Below are positions 18,001 through 26,055 of a stretch of 64,000 bases of DNA, piece by piece. The stretch covers positions 94,491-158,490 of the forward strand of contig JAEYPS010000005.1 of the NCBI GenBank assembly GCA_023410475.1, given 5' to 3'. Under the pieces are notes generated by a model, which ran no database searches, was not told the origin of the DNA, and saw only the letters and a list, made by a program, of their open reading frames with translations. Both the position numbers and the translations under genes were made by a program. The stretch comes from Bacillota bacterium. GTDB lineage: Bacteria; Bacillota; Clostridia; Christensenellales; SZUA-584. How positions within the stretch are numbered: the stretch's first letter is position 1; each line of letters opens with the position of its first letter.

Positions 18001-19259
18001 GGGTTAAACCCTGTTGTCTCAAGGTCGAACACTATATACTCATCTTCAAATTTCTCGCGGTAACTTTTGGAAACGTCGTTTATCAAATACGCTTCCATAC
18101 CGTATATTACTTTAATGCCGGTCTTCTTTGCGGCATCGAACGCTCGCGGAAACGCCTGAACGACTCCGTGATCCGTAATTGCGACGGCCTCATGCCCAAA
18201 CTCCGCTGCTCGCTTTACCACTTCTGCTTCGTCCGCGACCGCGTCTAGCGCGCTCATGTTCGTATGCATGTGAAGCTCTATGCGCTTTACCTCGGCGTTG
18301 TCCTGCCGCTTTGCCGCCTCGGTCTGCTCTATTGCCTTTACATTGATGCAGACTTCCTTGGAATAGCTGTCGTAAGCCGCCGTTCCGAGCACCTTTACCG
18401 CCGCCTTGGCTAGCCGCTCTTTTATGTCGGGGCACTTGTCGCGCGATACGAAAGCCTTGCACGTTATCGTCGACGTGTTGTCGGTCACGCTGAACACAAC
18501 TATAGAGCGCTTTCCCCTCGCCTCGTTCTTTATGTCGAACGAGTCCACAGACAACACGTTTCCGCACACGACGCAGAGCCCGGTGGTCTCGTTTATGTCC
18601 CTAATGCCTACGACGTCGCCCGAGACGCCATTCCCATGTATTATATTCGGATCCTTTTCCTTCCCCTTTTTCGCAGTCGTCTCTCTTTGCTCCGGCTCTT
18701 TTGCAGGCGGGGCTTTGATTATCTCCTGAAGCATCACATCTGCTTTGGCGAGCTTTTTAGGCGCGGGACGCGCCTCACAGCGCCCGTACACTATGCGGGC
18801 CTCGATGCCGAAGCAGCGCAGGAAATAGCCCTCCAGGTATTCCTTGAGCCCCGAGGCGTCGAAAAGATCCCTTCCAAAGTCGTCCGCGAAATCGATATGA
18901 AATACGCTGTTTTGAAAATACATCCTCGATTTTGATATGAACGGCGTGAGCGCCCTTTTAAGCTGGCAGCAAAGCTCCTTTATATGAGTCTCCAAGTCCT
19001 CGGGCTCCGCCGCGCCGGCGTCCCTGTACGCGACAAAGAGCTTCGTCTTGTCGCTCACGGTATCCTTGAGGTATCGCTCTATATGAAGGTAGACATCGGC
19101 TGGAAGAAGGTTGCTTTTAAAGTGTATCAGGAATTCTCCCTTTTTAACGTCGCGCTGTATCTTTTCAAATTCAAACCCAAAGCATTCGTCTATCTGCACG
19201 CTGTTTTTAAGCGCGTTGAAAAAATCAGCCTTCTTCTGCACGGCGTCCTCCCTAAACAT
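15027..19259 (-). CDS. polC: DNA polymerase III, PolC type
   Basis: The Gram-positive replicative polymerase, about 1410 residues. In order: N-terminal domain, OB fold, PHP domain with ELHMHTNMSALDA near 330, a DEDD proofreading exonuclease inserted from about 410 (FDLETTGFNP), the second PHP part, a zinc region (CPNC and CPVC), GSRGSVGSSL, and the catalytic PDIDLNFSGD near 940. The ATG at 19259 (MFREDAVQKK) is preferred. A start 36 bases upstream would add residues encoded entirely by a dispersed hairpin repeat, although its AGAAGG is the better ribosome-binding site, so the start is uncertain. Confidence 0.95.
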   Translation of the reverse strand: MFREDAVQKKADFFNALKNSVQIDECFGFEFEKIQRDVKKGEFLIHFKSNLLPADVYLHIERYLKDTVSDKTKLFVAYRDAGAAEPEDLETHIKELCCQLKRALTPFISKSRMYFQNSVFHIDFADDFGRDLFDASGLKEYLEGYFLRCFGIEARIVYGRCEARPAPKKLAKADVMLQEIIKAPPAKEPEQRETTAKKGKEKDPNIIHGNGVSGDVVGIRDINETTGLCVVCGNVLSVDSFDIKNEARGKRSIVVFSVTDNTSTITCKAFVSRDKCPDIKERLAKAAVKVLGTAAYDSYSKEVCINVKAIEQTEAAKRQDNAEVKRIELHMHTNMSALDAVADEAEVVKRAAEFGHEAVAITDHGVVQAFPRAFDAAKKTGIKVIYGMEAYLINDVSKSYREKFEDEYIVFDLETTGFNPYSCGITEIGAVRLRHGDVVDTFSTFVNPGCPISRQITDTTGITDEMVKDAPRAAEALTMFKEYIGDAHLAAHNAPFDLGFLKKHGKDSGIEFKNKCLDTIWLFRRMLPGHKSYGLGKLAGDLGIELRHHRALDDALCTAKIMSMCMEKASLSAKAKKADEKELVAYHVILLCKDKKGLFNLYKLVSESHMNHFYRRPRVPRSLLEKHREGLIIGSACEQGELIQAILRYASDGELEQIASLYDYLEIQPDGNNSFMIREGRFRDIEGVRDITRKVIELGERLKMPVCATCDVHFLEPQDEYFRRILMHGQGFSDADHQAPLYFRTTAEMLAEFAYLGADKAKEVVIDNTREIASRVEAIKLLPDEPAMPEIPGAAEKLVDMCYKRAKEIYGGPLPKIVEDRLKFELDSITKHGYGVLYYIAYELVSHSLEDGYLVGSRGSVGSSLAATMAGITEVNPLPPHYVCPNCKTSEFSDNKDIACGPDLPAKNCPVCGNEMRRDGYDIPFAVFLGINADKVPDIDLNFSGDYQPKAHKFILDYFGEDHVFRAGTISSIKEQTAYGFVKNYLDEKGINANRAEIDRLAKGVSGTKRTTGQHPGGMVILPKSRDIHEFTPIQYPANDSESGSVTTHYNFGSLHDRLIKLDILGHDDPTALYMLKEITGIDPKDIPLSDPDTLSLFSSTKALGISPEQIMGCQTGSLGIPEFGTKFVRQMLLDTMPTTIGELIRISGLSHGTDVWLNNAQDVIKQGKATLREVICTRDDIMNYLVSKGMDATEAFYIMESVRKGKGLKEDWKKSMKAAGAPAWFIDSCEKIAYMFPKAHAVAYVTMALRIAYFKVHYPKAFYATYFSVRADNLDAAHLHSAETVRSKIAAIEAMGKAASALDNSQLTILEVALEMMERGIDFLPVDLYKSDATRCVIEDSGIRLPFTALGGTGEAAARGIVRAREEGEFLSVEDVKKRSGISSAVIGKLEENGCLKGLMKSNQLSLFD

Positions 19260-19260
19260 A

Positions 19261-19298
19261 CCCCAAAAAGCTTTAGGCTTTTTGGGGACCCCCATATT
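19261..19298. repeat. dispersed hairpin repeat, copy b (ispG-polC)
   Basis: Arms CCCCAAAAAGC and GCTTTTTGGGG with a short loop, followed by ACCCCCATATT. The ispG stop codon lies in the loop, so the last residues of IspG are encoded by the repeat, and the polC ATG follows directly on the minus strand. Confidence 0.8.
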
Positions 19299-20349
19299 CC
19301 TTCTCTATGTAACTTTTAAATACGCTGAGTATCTCGCGCTCATCGTATGTGCCAATGAGCGCCCCCTTTGAAAAGAGCGCGGCTTTGGCTCCGCCCGCTA
19401 TGCCTATGTCGGCGTGTTTCGCCTCGCCGGGGCCGTTCACGACACAGCCCATCACGGCTGCCGTTATCGGCTTGCCAATTTCGAGCAGTATACTCTCAAC
19501 GCTCTGCGCGAGCCCCGATACGTCTATCTTTGTCCTTGCGCACGTCGGGCAGCTTATGACCTCGGGGTAAAACTGCCTTACGCCCGCCGCCTGGAGTATG
19601 CGCCTCGCGGCCTCTATTTCCTTAACCGGGTCGCCGGTTATCGACACGCGCACCGTGTCGCCAATACCGTCAACGAGCAGCGCGCCGAGCCCCACGGCAG
19701 ACTTTATTACCGCGTTGTTATATGTCCCCGCCTCGGTTATCCCTATATGAAGCGGAGCGTCGCATGCGTCCGAAAACATGCGGTTAGCTGCTATAGTGAC
19801 TGGCACGGACGACGCTTTAATAGAAACGACGACGTCGTAGAAGCCCATGTCGTAGACATAGCGCACAGCACTCATAGCGCTCTCGGCGAGCGCCACAGGC
19901 ACGGGACTTCCGTATTTTTTGAGCAGCTCCTTTTCAAGAGAGCCTGAGTTTACGCCTATCCTAACAGCCGCGGAATTGCTTCTCGCGCACTCTATGACAG
20001 TTCGAAGAGCGTCGTACCCTCCGAGATTACCGGGGTTTACCCTGACCTTGTCCGCGCCGCTCTCGATGGCCATCACCGCGAGCTTAGCGTCGAAATGCAC
20101 GTCGGCTATAAGCGGAATGCAAATGCCGTCTTTGATCGCTCGCAGCGCCGGGGCGCACTCGCTGTCGTAAAACGCGCACCTTACCGCCTCGCAGCCGGCG
20201 CCTTCCAGCAGTGATATCTGCTCTAAAGTCGCCTCTGTGTCCGCGGTTAACGTATTAGTCATCGACTGGACGAGCACGGGGTTATTTGCGCCTATCGCGG
20301 CCCCGCCGAACACGACCTCTCTCGTCCGTTTTGCCTCCGAGCTATCCAC
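19273..20349 (-). CDS. ispG: 4-hydroxy-3-methylbut-2-enyl diphosphate synthase
   Basis: Iron-sulfur enzyme of the MEP isoprenoid pathway, using flavodoxin or ferredoxin as electron donor. The roughly 358-residue length and motifs PVLVQSMTNT, DKVRVNPGN, ISCPTCARTKID and the late cysteine in AVMGCVVNGPGE are all family marks; three cysteines can hold the 4Fe-4S cluster. The start is taken as GTG at 20349, which has GAGG seven bases upstream and slightly overlaps the rseP stop. The last residues, GGPQKA, come from repeat copy b, so the native C-terminus was altered. Confidence 0.94.
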   Translation of the reverse strand: MDSSEAKRTREVVFGGAAIGANNPVLVQSMTNTLTADTEATLEQISLLEGAGCEAVRCAFYDSECAPALRAIKDGICIPLIADVHFDAKLAVMAIESGADKVRVNPGNLGGYDALRTVIECARSNSAAVRIGVNSGSLEKELLKKYGSPVPVALAESAMSAVRYVYDMGFYDVVVSIKASSVPVTIAANRMFSDACDAPLHIGITEAGTYNNAVIKSAVGLGALLVDGIGDTVRVSITGDPVKEIEAARRILQAAGVRQFYPEVISCPTCARTKIDVSGLAQSVESILLEIGKPITAAVMGCVVNGPGEAKHADIGIAGGAKAALFSKGALIGTYDEREILSVFKSYIEKEYGGPQKA

Positions 20350-21397
20350 CGAACAACCTCGCCAGATCACGGTATGTGATGAGTATAAATATAACGATAA
20401 ACGCCACGAACCCCGCGAAGTGTATAATGCCCTCTACGTTCCTCGGGACCGGCTTCCTGAATATCTTCTCTATAGCTATGAACACGAGCCTTCCCCCGTC
20501 GAGCGCGGGCAGCGGCAGCAGGTTCATGATAGCGAGGCTGATGCTGATAGCTATGCCAAGCTGCATCACGCTTTGCAGGCTGTTTCGTATGGCCTGCCCG
20601 AGATAGACAACTATAGTCGGCAGACTGGCAATGTCCTGTGTGCCTTTCCCCGCGAAAAGCCCGATAACGGCAAGTATCGTAGACTTTACGATAAAGTACA
20701 TATATTTGAACGAAAGCGCTATAGCCTCGAAAAAGCCGTATGTTACCGGCTGGCCTCCGAATGTGATGCCCGCCATCTTGTCATCATAGACTTTGGGCTT
20801 ACCGTCCTGCCCTATGTCCGTAAGGCCGGATACCTTCGGTATGGAATAAGCCTGCTCGCGCCCGTCCTTGAGCACGGTGATGTTAAGGTAATCGGGCGAG
20901 GTCGGAAGATCGTATATCTCCATCGAGAAGTCGAGTTTCTGGCCGTTTATCTCCACGATAACGTCGCCCGCCTCAAGGCCTGCAGCCTGCGCCGGGCTTC
21001 CTTCCCATACCTTGCCCACTGTAGGCACCGCGTCTCCGAACACGCAAAGAGTGAATATCACAAGTACGAACGCGAATATTATGTTGAAGACAGGGCCCGC
21101 CGCTATGGTAAGCGCGCGCCTTCCAGCGGGCTGGTTGTTGAAGGCGAGCTTGTCGCCCATTTCCTCATCCTCGCCGTAAAACTTCGTAAAGCCCCCGATA
21201 AAAAACCAGCGTATGGAGTATATTATGTCGTTTTTGACCCACTGCTTAAACTTCGGGCCAAAGCCTATAGCGAATTCAACTATCTTTATGTTGCAGGCGC
21301 GACCTATGCCGTAGTGGCCAAGCTCGTGCACCATTATTATTATGCCAATGACGATAACAGCACCCAGGATGCTTATCGCCGAAACCAGAAATTCCAA
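20342..21397 (-). CDS. rseP: RIP metalloprotease RseP (site-2 protease)
   Basis: 351-residue membrane zinc protease that cuts regulatory proteins inside the membrane. The zinc motif HELGH sits in the first membrane helix, a PDZ domain is visible around 130-200 (VWEGSPAQAAGLEAGDVIVEI), and the second metal motif is NLLPLPALDGGRL in a late helix. It lies between dxr and ispG as in most Firmicutes. Confidence 0.94.
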   Translation of the reverse strand: MEFLVSAISILGAVIVIGIIIMVHELGHYGIGRACNIKIVEFAIGFGPKFKQWVKNDIIYSIRWFFIGGFTKFYGEDEEMGDKLAFNNQPAGRRALTIAAGPVFNIIFAFVLVIFTLCVFGDAVPTVGKVWEGSPAQAAGLEAGDVIVEINGQKLDFSMEIYDLPTSPDYLNITVLKDGREQAYSIPKVSGLTDIGQDGKPKVYDDKMAGITFGGQPVTYGFFEAIALSFKYMYFIVKSTILAVIGLFAGKGTQDIASLPTIVVYLGQAIRNSLQSVMQLGIAISISLAIMNLLPLPALDGGRLVFIAIEKIFRKPVPRNVEGIIHFAGFVAFIVIFILITYRDLARLFGG

Positions 21398-21432
21398 CTG
21401 CGCCCTCCTTTCAAACTTTATTACTTTATTCT

Positions 21433-21470
21433 ACACCCCTAAAAGCTTACGCTTTTTGGGGGGCCGTATT
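21433..21470. repeat. dispersed hairpin repeat, copy c
   Basis: Arms AAAAGC and GCTTTT inside CCCC and GGGG, with the GGCCGTATT tail. It forms a tandem pair with copy d in the dxr-rseP gap. Confidence 0.8.
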
Positions 21471-21473
21471 TCT

Positions 21474-21510
21474 ACCCCTAAAAGCTTACGCTTTTCGGGG
21501 ACCCCGTATT
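21474..21510. repeat. dispersed hairpin repeat, copy d
   Basis: CCCCTAAAAGCTTACGCTTT followed by TCGGGG and ACCCCGTATT. Same orientation as copy c and only a few bases from it. Confidence 0.8.
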
Positions 21511-21519
21511 AATTATATT

Positions 21520-22689
21520 TCACGCGTGTGCTGAAATACGTACTTTGTCAAAATTGTCGTATATGTAGTTTTTGACTTCCTTATCCGTGTTGTATATCTC
21601 TATGAGCGTGTTGCCCTTGAGGTGAGAAAACTTGTTCATAGCAAAAGCCACACTTTTTTCTATATCGCCGAACGCTATCCTCTTTTCGAGGAACAGGTCT
21701 ACCGCCGCCTCGTTGGCCGCGTTCATTATAAGAGGCAGGGAGCCGCCTTCGCGAAGGGCCTCTCTCGCGTGCCTGAAGCACGGGAATTTATCCGTGTCAG
21801 GCTCTTCGAACGTAAGAGTCTTTATTGCTGTAAAATCAAGATGCCCCACTACGCTATTAAGCCTCTCGGGATGGCCGAACGCGTACTGTATCGCCTGGCG
21901 CATGTCCGTCGGGCCCATCTGAGCTATCACAGCGCCGTCATTGTATTCTATCATCGAGTGTATAATGCTCTGCCGGTGAACGGTAACGTCTATCATGTCG
22001 GGCGTTATGCCAAACAGCCATTTCGTCTCTATGACCTCAATCCCTTTGTTCATGTATGTCGCGCAGTCGACCGTGACCTTTTTGCCCATACGCCAGTTAG
22101 GGTGCCTTAAAGCCTGCTCAACGGTGGCCTTTTCTATGTCTTCCTTGCTCCAACTGAGAAACGGCCCGCCCGACGCGGTAAGTATCACGCGTCTAAGACC
22201 TGTGGTATCGAGCCCTTTGAGGCACTGATACACCGCGCATAGCTCGCTGTCCACGGGGAAAATCTCCGACTTTGAGCTTTTAAGCCTCTCGGTTACTATG
22301 TGCCCTCCGCACACGAGCGACTCCTTGTTTGCGAGCGCGACGTTCGTCCCCCTGTCGAGGCATTCTATTAGCGGCGGAAGCCCCGCTATGCCTACAACGG
22401 CTATCAATACAATATCGGGGTCGCCCGCGCTGCACGATTCGAGCAGCCCCTGTATGCCAAACCCGACTTTTATTCCCTTCGGAACTTTCTTTTCGAACTC
22501 GATGTCGCCCGCGCACCCCGTGAGTCCTATATAGCCCGCGCCGAACTTCTTAGCGGTCTTAATTATCTCGTCACCGCTTCTGTGAGCCGTCACCGCCGTG
22601 ACGCTGAAGCGTCCGGGGTTTTTTTCTATTATGTCCAGCGCCTGACGGCCTATTGAGCCCGTCGCGCCTAAGATTGCAATCTTCTTCAT
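21520..22689 (-). CDS. dxr: 1-deoxy-D-xylulose 5-phosphate reductoisomerase
   Basis: Second enzyme of the MEP pathway, NADPH-dependent. The 389-residue protein opens with the nucleotide-binding GATGSIGRQALDII and contains PVDSELCAVYQCL (metal site), ASGGPF and HPNWRMGKKVTVD. It follows cdsA by 46 bases. With ispG here, it shows the organism makes isoprenoids by the MEP route. Confidence 0.96.
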   Translation of the reverse strand: MKKIAILGATGSIGRQALDIIEKNPGRFSVTAVTAHRSGDEIIKTAKKFGAGYIGLTGCAGDIEFEKKVPKGIKVGFGIQGLLESCSAGDPDIVLIAVVGIAGLPPLIECLDRGTNVALANKESLVCGGHIVTERLKSSKSEIFPVDSELCAVYQCLKGLDTTGLRRVILTASGGPFLSWSKEDIEKATVEQALRHPNWRMGKKVTVDCATYMNKGIEVIETKWLFGITPDMIDVTVHRQSIIHSMIEYNDGAVIAQMGPTDMRQAIQYAFGHPERLNSVVGHLDFTAIKTLTFEEPDTDKFPCFRHAREALREGGSLPLIMNAANEAAVDLFLEKRIAFGDIEKSVAFAMNKFSHLKGNTLIEIYNTDKEVKNYIYDNFDKVRISAHA

Positions 22690-22735
22690 TCAATATTCCT
22701 TTATGCTCCCGTCGGCGTTTCGTTTGCCCGGGATG

Positions 22736-23536
22736 TTATACTACAAATCCATAAAACGCATACACTGCGGGAACTACGAATAGCATTGAGTCGAGCCTGT
22801 CCATAGCGCCGCCGTGCGTACCCATTATCCTGCCGAAGTCCTTTACGCCGTAATGCCTCTTTATCTTGGATGCCGCGAGATCTCCTATCTGCGCTAGAAT
22901 CGACAGCACCGCGCCGAGAGCAAGATACCAGTACGCGGGTATATTAACGCCGAAAGCTCCCTGTCCGAAAAAACCGAACATATAGACGGCGCATATGCCG
23001 AAGAACGTTCCCCCTATCGCGCCTTCCACGGTCTTTTTTGGGCTGATGCTCGGGGCTAACTTGTGCCTGCCTATTAGCATTCCCGTAAAGTACGCAAAAG
23101 AATCGGTTATGACCGCCGAGGCGAAGACGATTATCATTAAGAACCTGAACGCGTTAATATCTCCCACACACGAAAGAGCAATCAAAAACGCGTAGAACAT
23201 TCCCGGATACGCTATGGAAAATACGGTCATAAAACCGTCTTTGGCGTCCCTGTCCTTAAGCACGATGATTGTGAATATTACTACAGCCGAGAGTATGAAC
23301 AGCATGGCTATTCCCGCGAAGCCGCCCGCGTAGTTGAACGCCGGAAAAGAAAGCGCGGCAAAACCGTATGCAACGGCTCGCAGAGGTTTTGAGCCCGCAG
23401 ACACCATTCCGAGCATCTCATGCATGCAAAGCACCCCGACCGCCGCTACCACGATTCTCGCGAACAAACCGCCGAAGTATACGGACGAAACCAGCAGCAC
23501 GAGAGCCGGTATTGCAAAAAGCGTTCTTTTAATCAA
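22736..23536 (-). CDS. cdsA: phosphatidate cytidylyltransferase
   Basis: 266-residue membrane enzyme that makes CDP-diacylglycerol, the precursor of phospholipids. It is strongly hydrophobic and carries SPKKTVEGAIGG and the C-terminal family signature KRHYGVKDFG with GTHGGAMDRLDS. The start codon is TTG with GGAGG six bases upstream. It lies between uppS and dxr as usual. Confidence 0.95.
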   Translation of the reverse strand: MIKRTLFAIPALVLLVSSVYFGGLFARIVVAAVGVLCMHEMLGMVSAGSKPLRAVAYGFAALSFPAFNYAGGFAGIAMLFILSAVVIFTIIVLKDRDAKDGFMTVFSIAYPGMFYAFLIALSCVGDINAFRFLMIIVFASAVITDSFAYFTGMLIGRHKLAPSISPKKTVEGAIGGTFFGICAVYMFGFFGQGAFGVNIPAYWYLALGAVLSILAQIGDLAASKIKRHYGVKDFGRIMGTHGGAMDRLDSMLFVVPAVYAFYGFVV

Positions 23537-23568
23537 CGAAACTCCTCCAAAATCATGCCCCGACGGCG

Positions 23569-24309
23569 CTAAACACCCCCGAAACGGCGGTCGCGCTCCG
23601 CGTAGACGCCAAGAGCCTTCTTATATTCCGTTTCGTCAAAATCCGGCCACAGAGTGTCCGTAAAGTAAAGCTCGGCGTAAGCGAGCTGGTAAAGCAGAAA
23701 GTTGCTTATGCGGGCTTCGCCGCTCGTGCGTATCATGATATCCGGGTCGGGCTGGCCGGCAGTAGTCAGCAGCGACGATATATATTCTTCGGTAACGTCG
23801 TCGGCGTTCCTGGCTTCGCTCAACGCCTTTTTAAAGGCGTCCACAATTTCACTTCGTCCTCCGTAGTTGATTGCCATGTTTACGGTGAGACCGGTGTTGT
23901 CTTTCGTGGTGCGTTTCGCGCGCTCTATCTCTTTTGTAACTTCCAGAGGGAGCTTTGAGATATCTCCCAGAGTAAGTATACGTACATTTTTCTCATGCAA
24001 CTCGGCAAGTTCTTTCTTTAAATACTCGAGAAGCAGCCCCATCAGCGTGCCCACTTCCTCTGTAGGCCGCTTCCAGTTCTCGGTGGAAAACGCGTACAGC
24101 GTCAGATACTTAATGCCTATATCAGAGCTCATGCGTATAATCGTACGTACGCGCTCGACGCCTGCCCTGTGGCCCGCAGCGCGCGGAAGGCCGCGCTTTT
24201 TTGCCCATCTGCCGTTGCCGTCCATTATGACCGCGACATGAACGGGAAGCCTTTCGCGGTCAATCCCCGCGTAAACGCTTTCGTCTGTCTTTTTTTTACC
24301 GAACAACAT
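23569..24309 (-). CDS. uppS: isoprenyl transferase (undecaprenyl diphosphate synthase)
   Basis: Makes the C55 lipid carrier for cell-wall synthesis. Motifs: VIMDGNGRWAKKRGLPR with the catalytic Asp, AFSTENWKRP, and DIMIRTSGEARISNFLLYQL. The ATG at 24309 (MLFGKKKTDE) gives about 246 residues, the normal size; in-frame TTG codons upstream are alternatives because no site has a strong ribosome-binding sequence. Confidence 0.95.
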   Translation of the reverse strand: MLFGKKKTDESVYAGIDRERLPVHVAVIMDGNGRWAKKRGLPRAAGHRAGVERVRTIIRMSSDIGIKYLTLYAFSTENWKRPTEEVGTLMGLLLEYLKKELAELHEKNVRILTLGDISKLPLEVTKEIERAKRTTKDNTGLTVNMAINYGGRSEIVDAFKKALSEARNADDVTEEYISSLLTTAGQPDPDIMIRTSGEARISNFLLYQLAYAELYFTDTLWPDFDETEYKKALGVYAERDRRFGGV

Positions 24310-24381
24310 GTTCGTAATTCCGCTCAACAGAAAAATCCCTTTCCTGCTCCTGATAATACATATCGGCAAACAATGCCCGCC

Positions 24382-24597
24382 CTAGATCCTCGTCTTAAAA
24401 CGTGATACCGTTATTTCAATACTATTGTTTCCAATCGGGCGCACACGTATAACCCTTTCGGAATCGGCGCCCGGGACGCCGCGCTTTGACGCATAGTCTA
24501 TGCGCACTGCGCTAAGCCCCTGCCCGCGAAGCTTTTCCTCGGCTTCCCGCGCCTCAAGGCCGAGCAGAAACTTAAAAGCATCGCCCTCATGGGTCAT
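24382..24597 (-). CDS. small unknown protein between frr and uppS
   Basis: 71 residues. The ATG overlaps the frr stop by 4 bases, so it is translationally coupled to frr and looks real. The pattern (LLGLEAREAEEKLRGQGLSA, then RVIRVRPIGNNSIEITVSRF) suggests one alpha helix followed by two or three beta strands, loosely like a PASTA repeat. I do not recognise a named family. Its place among translation and cell-envelope genes may hint at a role in cell-wall growth, but this is only inference. Confidence 0.65.
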   Translation of the reverse strand: MTHEGDAFKFLLGLEAREAEEKLRGQGLSAVRIDYASKRGVPGADSERVIRVRPIGNNSIEITVSRFKTRI

Positions 24598-25157
24598 ACT
24601 TCCATGATTTCCTGTTCTTTTTCCTTGACGGCCGCGTCTATTTTCTTGATATATTCGTCCGTCAGTTCCTGCACTTCTTTTTCGAGGTCTTTATAATCGT
24701 CTTCAGTTATCTCGCTTGATTTCTGGCTCTTTTTGAACGCCTCGTTCGCGTCCCGGCGGACAACCCTTACCGCTACTTTTGCGTCTTCGCCTTTTTTCTT
24801 TACCGTCTTTGCAAGCTCCGCCCTTCTTTCCTGCGTGAGCTCGGGTATTACAAGCCTTATCACCTTACCGTCGTTAGAGGGGTTTATGCCAAGGTCGGAT
24901 TTCATTATCGCCTTCTCGACATCGGAGAGTATCTTCGTATCCCAAACGGAGACCACTATCATGCGAGGCTCGGGCGCGGATATGTTGCCGAGCTGGTTTA
25001 TGGGCGTCGGCGTTCCGTAATAGTCTACATGTATGCCGTCAAGCAGCTGAGGGTTTGCCCTGCCCGCGCGTATATGCGAGAGCTCCTTTTTAAGCGCGGC
25101 TATCGATTTTTCCATCTTTGTTTTTGCGGCGTCTAGCGCCTCGTGTTTTACGTACAT
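24594..25157 (-). CDS. frr: ribosome recycling factor
   Basis: 187 residues, normal for RRF, which with EF-G splits ribosomes after termination. It has the helical N-terminus, the IRAGRANPQLLDGIHVDYYG segment and the RRDANEAFKK stretch. The ATG at 25157 is chosen because GGAGG lies six bases upstream; a longer frame adds an unrelated 15 residues. Confidence 0.96.
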   Translation of the reverse strand: MYVKHEALDAAKTKMEKSIAALKKELSHIRAGRANPQLLDGIHVDYYGTPTPINQLGNISAPEPRMIVVSVWDTKILSDVEKAIMKSDLGINPSNDGKVIRLVIPELTQERRAELAKTVKKKGEDAKVAVRVVRRDANEAFKKSQKSSEITEDDYKDLEKEVQELTDEYIKKIDAAVKEKEQEIMEV

Positions 25158-25183
25158 ACCTAACCTCCTTTGAAGATTTTTAT

Positions 25184-25224
25184 ACACCCCAAATAGTCTC
25201 AAGACTTTTTGGGTATCCCGTATT
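25184..25224. repeat. dispersed hairpin repeat, copy e (pyrH-frr)
   Basis: ACACCCCAAATAGTCT with AGACTTTTTGGGT, then ATCCCGTATT. The stem core differs from other copies by compensating changes on both arms (AGTCT with AGACT), which keep the pairing. Confidence 0.7.
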
Positions 25225-25245
25225 AAGCTCTGTTGTGTAAACGTT

Positions 25246-25950
25246 CTAGTTTATCCTTGTTCCTATTTTGTCGCCCATAACTACTTTTTTTATGCCGTCC
25301 TTGACATCGAGACCGAAGCACACTATCGGTATGCTGTTGTCCATGCACAGCGACACCGCCGTCGTGTCCATAACAGTGAGTTTCTGGTTAATGACGTCGA
25401 TATAGCTTATATGGTCATATTTCTTGGCGCTGCTGTTGAGCTTAGGGTCGCTGTCGTAGACGCCGTCAACATTCTTCGCGAAAAGTATCAGCTCGGCCTC
25501 GATCTCCGCGGCTCTCAGCGCCGCGGCCGTGTCAGTTGAGAAATACGGGTTGCCCGTGCCGCACGCGAACACTACGACCCTTCCCTTTTCAAGATGCCTC
25601 ATAGCGCGCCGGCGGATATAAGGCTCGGCGATAGAGCGCATCTCTATCGCTGTCTGCACCCTCGTTTGCATGCCTTTGTTTTCAAGAGCGTCCTGCATCG
25701 CAAGAGCGTTGATTACCGTAGCCAGCATGCCCATGTGGTCGGCTGTAGTCCTGTCCATCCCGACGCCGCTGCGGCCGCGCCATATGTTGCCTCCCCCGAC
25801 TATAATGCCTATCTCTACGCCCATCCTTGCGACCTCTATCACCTGGTCGGCTACGGAAGACATAACGTCAAAATCGAACCCTATCCCGGAGTTTCCCGCG
25901 AGTGCTTCCCCGCTTATCTTAAGTATAACGCGTTTGTATTTCGGCGACAT
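25246..25950 (-). CDS. pyrH: UMP kinase
   Basis: Phosphorylates UMP to UDP. About 234 residues with RVILKISGEALAG (phosphate loop), VVGGGNIWRG, and GTGNPYFSTDTAAALRA. The ATG at 25950 has AAGGAG seven bases upstream; a second ATG six bases earlier is too close to that site. Located between tsf and frr as usual. Confidence 0.96.
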   Translation of the reverse strand: MSPKYKRVILKISGEALAGNSGIGFDFDVMSSVADQVIEVARMGVEIGIIVGGGNIWRGRSGVGMDRTTADHMGMLATVINALAMQDALENKGMQTRVQTAIEMRSIAEPYIRRRAMRHLEKGRVVVFACGTGNPYFSTDTAAALRAAEIEAELILFAKNVDGVYDSDPKLNSSAKKYDHISYIDVINQKLTVMDTTAVSLCMDNSIPIVCFGLDVKDGIKKVVMGDKIGTRIN

Positions 25951-26055
25951 AGGCATACTCCTTATAATAACATATTTTTTACTAGGCTGCATCGCTTTTT
26001 GCTTATTTGCAAAAAGGGAGAGTGCGCCCTTTGCCACTCTCCCAAAAGCTTTACG

